From the NCBI GenBank assembly GCA_965119685.1, contig OZ221971.1, positions 558,001 to 622,000 on the forward strand: 64,000 bases of DNA, written 5' to 3'. The notes under the pieces are model-generated. The model was not told the DNA's origin. It was given only the letters and a program-made list of their open reading frames with translations, and did no database searches. Positions 62,679-64,000 of this stretch are shown piece after piece. A program made the translations under genes and the position numbers. The stretch is from Merdibacter sp965119685 (GTDB lineage Bacteria > Bacillota_I > Bacilli_A > Erysipelotrichales > Erysipelotrichaceae). Numbering within the stretch: the first letter of the stretch is position 1; every line of letters begins with the position of its first letter.

Positions 62679-64000
62679 GCATGAAAGAAGCGTTAAAACG
62701 CTTAGCCGCCTTTTTGTGGCTGTTCAAAGGGTTGTTGGCCATATCGCTGATCTGTGCGTTTTTATCGGTGCTGCTCAGCGTGAGTGCGCCTTTGCTCATC
62801 GGCAGCATTATCGATCAGATTACCTTGGGAGCCAAGCGTTCCTCACTGTTGTTTGACATCGGCGTATTGATCGCTATGTATGTGCTGTACTCTTTGTTGA
62901 ACTGGGGGATGATGGCCGCCAGCAACCGCATCGCCTTTTCCAGCAGCAGCGTGCTGCGCCGTCAGCTTTACGCCAAGCTGGAACAGTTGCCGATCTCGTT
63001 TTATGACCAAAACGCCCGCGGCGATCTGATCTCCCGCTTCATCAACGACATCGATTTCATCAGCGACGGCTTTCTGCAATCGCTCTCCACAATGCTCAGC
63101 GGAGCGGCGACGATTTTGCTGACGCTGGTATTCATGGTGCAGATCAACCTTGTCATGACGCTGATCGTCGTCATATCCGCCCCTTTTACTTACTTGGTCG
63201 CCAGAGTGATCACTCTGCGTACCAACCGTTATTTCAGCGAGCAGGCAAACGTGCTGGGGAAGCTCAACGGATTCAGCGATGAGATGCTCGGCGGGATTCG
63301 CACGGTCAAGGCGTATGGCTATGAGGCGGATGCACAAAAACAGTTTGAGGAGTATAATGGGCAGTTGTACGGCTTGGGGGTCAAAGCGCAGTTTTACGGT
63401 TCTCTTGCCAATCCGAGCACGCGCTTTGTCATGAACAGCGCCTATGCGCTGGTGGGCGCGGTCGGTGCGCTGTTGGCGTTTTTCAACGGCATCACCATCG
63501 GCAGCATCTCCACCTTTCTGTTGTATTCTAACCTGTTTTCCAAACCGTTCACCGAGATTACCGGTGTGATGACCCAGCTGCAAAGCGCCGTGAGCAGCGC
63601 TAAGCGGGTATTTGCGATCATGGATCTGCCAAGTCAAAGCGATGACAGCGAATGTGCCGAGTTAATCCTTGACAAGGGGGCAGTCAGCTTTGAGCATGTC
63701 AGCTTTGCCTATGAGGAGGGCAAGGAGCTGATGAAAGACATTTCTTTGCGTGTGCGATCGGGCAGTAAGGTCGCCGTCGTCGGTAAGACGGGAGCGGGAA
63801 AGACGACATTGGTCAATCTGCTTATGCGCTTTTACGATGTGCAGGGAGGCTGTATCCGCATTGACGATCAGCGCATCGACGAGGTGCGCAGGGATTCGCT
63901 GCGCGCGCAGTTTGGCATGGTGCTTCAGGATACGTATCTGTTTGAAGGAACGATCGCGGACAATATCGCGTATGGAAAACCGCAGGCGAGCCGTGAGGAG
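62675..64000 (+). CDS. ABC exporter half-transporter, partner subunit (runs off the window)
   Basis: At least 442 residues of an ABC exporter subunit, cut by the window end. The membrane domain is followed by Walker A GKTGAGKTT and the Q-loop FGMVLQDTYLF; the signature and Walker B lie beyond. ATG 62675 overlaps the upstream stop (ATGA); a second ATG 6 nt later is possible. It pairs with the preceding subunit as a heterodimeric exporter. Confidence 0.92.
   Translation, partial: MSMKEALKRLAAFLWLFKGLLAISLICAFLSVLLSVSAPLLIGSIIDQITLGAKRSSLLFDIGVLIAMYVLYSLLNWGMMAASNRIAFSSSSVLRRQLYAKLEQLPISFYDQNARGDLISRFINDIDFISDGFLQSLSTMLSGAATILLTLVFMVQINLVMTLIVVISAPFTYLVARVITLRTNRYFSEQANVLGKLNGFSDEMLGGIRTVKAYGYEADAQKQFEEYNGQLYGLGVKAQFYGSLANPSTRFVMNSAYALVGAVGALLAFFNGITIGSISTFLLYSNLFSKPFTEITGVMTQLQSAVSSAKRVFAIMDLPSQSDDSECAELILDKGAVSFEHVSFAYEEGKELMKDISLRVRSGSKVAVVGKTGAGKTTLVNLLMRFYDVQGGCIRIDDQRIDEVRRDSLRAQFGMVLQDTYLFEGTIADNIAYGKPQASREE

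Noticed and set aside
1..64000. tRNA, rRNA genes or a CRISPR array
   Set aside because: No cloverleaf-type TTCGA segments with matching acceptor arms, no rRNA sequence and no regularly spaced direct repeats were seen on reading both strands.

Overview
The window looks like the chromosome of a low- to mid-GC gut Firmicute, most likely an Erysipelotrichia-type commensal. This is inferred from gene content, not from a marker gene: pgk-tpiA, a class III ribonucleotide reductase, sigma-54-controlled mannose-family PTS genes, liv and opp uptake operons, and mobile elements of the kind that circulate among gut Clostridia. No rRNA, tRNA or CRISPR array was found.

Layout. 0-3.6 kb is the right end of an integrative element: a Tn916 orf7-like sigma factor, an orf8-like HTH protein, a structured non-coding stretch, TnpW and a large serine recombinase. 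It sits inside the start of a second recombinase gene, which itself interrupts an ABC-2 permease gene (3.6-5.2 kb). 5.5-11.1 kb is core metabolism (glyA, rlmH, pgk, tpiA, a HAD phosphatase). 11.1-18 kb is a complete sigma-54 module: PTS IIB-IIC-IID with a near-consensus -24/-12 promoter, a LevR-type activator, an orphan IIB and rpoN itself. 18.6-24.5 kb holds a PepSY lipoprotein/two-component operon, a site-2 protease and glmS.

25.4-36.5 kb holds two uptake operons: livJHMGF followed by a CBS-ACT protein, then oppBCDFA. 36.7-40.6 kb is an operon of an M24 peptidase, a guanylate kinase homologue, an EamA exporter and an aminotransferase, perhaps acting on the amino acids and peptides brought in upstream. 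41-43.9 kb is nrdDG behind a structured leader. 44.3-55.5 kb holds a HAD phosphatase, a ROK kinase, an AraC-type response regulator broken at a run of nine G, and two very large secreted, membrane-anchored carbohydrate-active proteins (GH16 and DUF4091).

55.8-60.5 kb is a second, derelict integrative element with the same module order as the left one but with its recombinase reduced to a C-terminal stub. Its cargo is a DNA-alkylation-repair operon in which the usual Ada protein is split into separate polypeptides, beside a divergent AraC-family regulator. 60.9 kb to the edge is a heterodimeric ABC exporter.

The most interesting points are the split-Ada alkylation cassette on a dead element, the sigma-54 promoter module, the G-tract in the response regulator, the nrdD leader, a dispersed intergenic repeat at 18.3, 44 and 60.8 kb, and a candidate non-coding RNA at about 9.9-10.2 kb.
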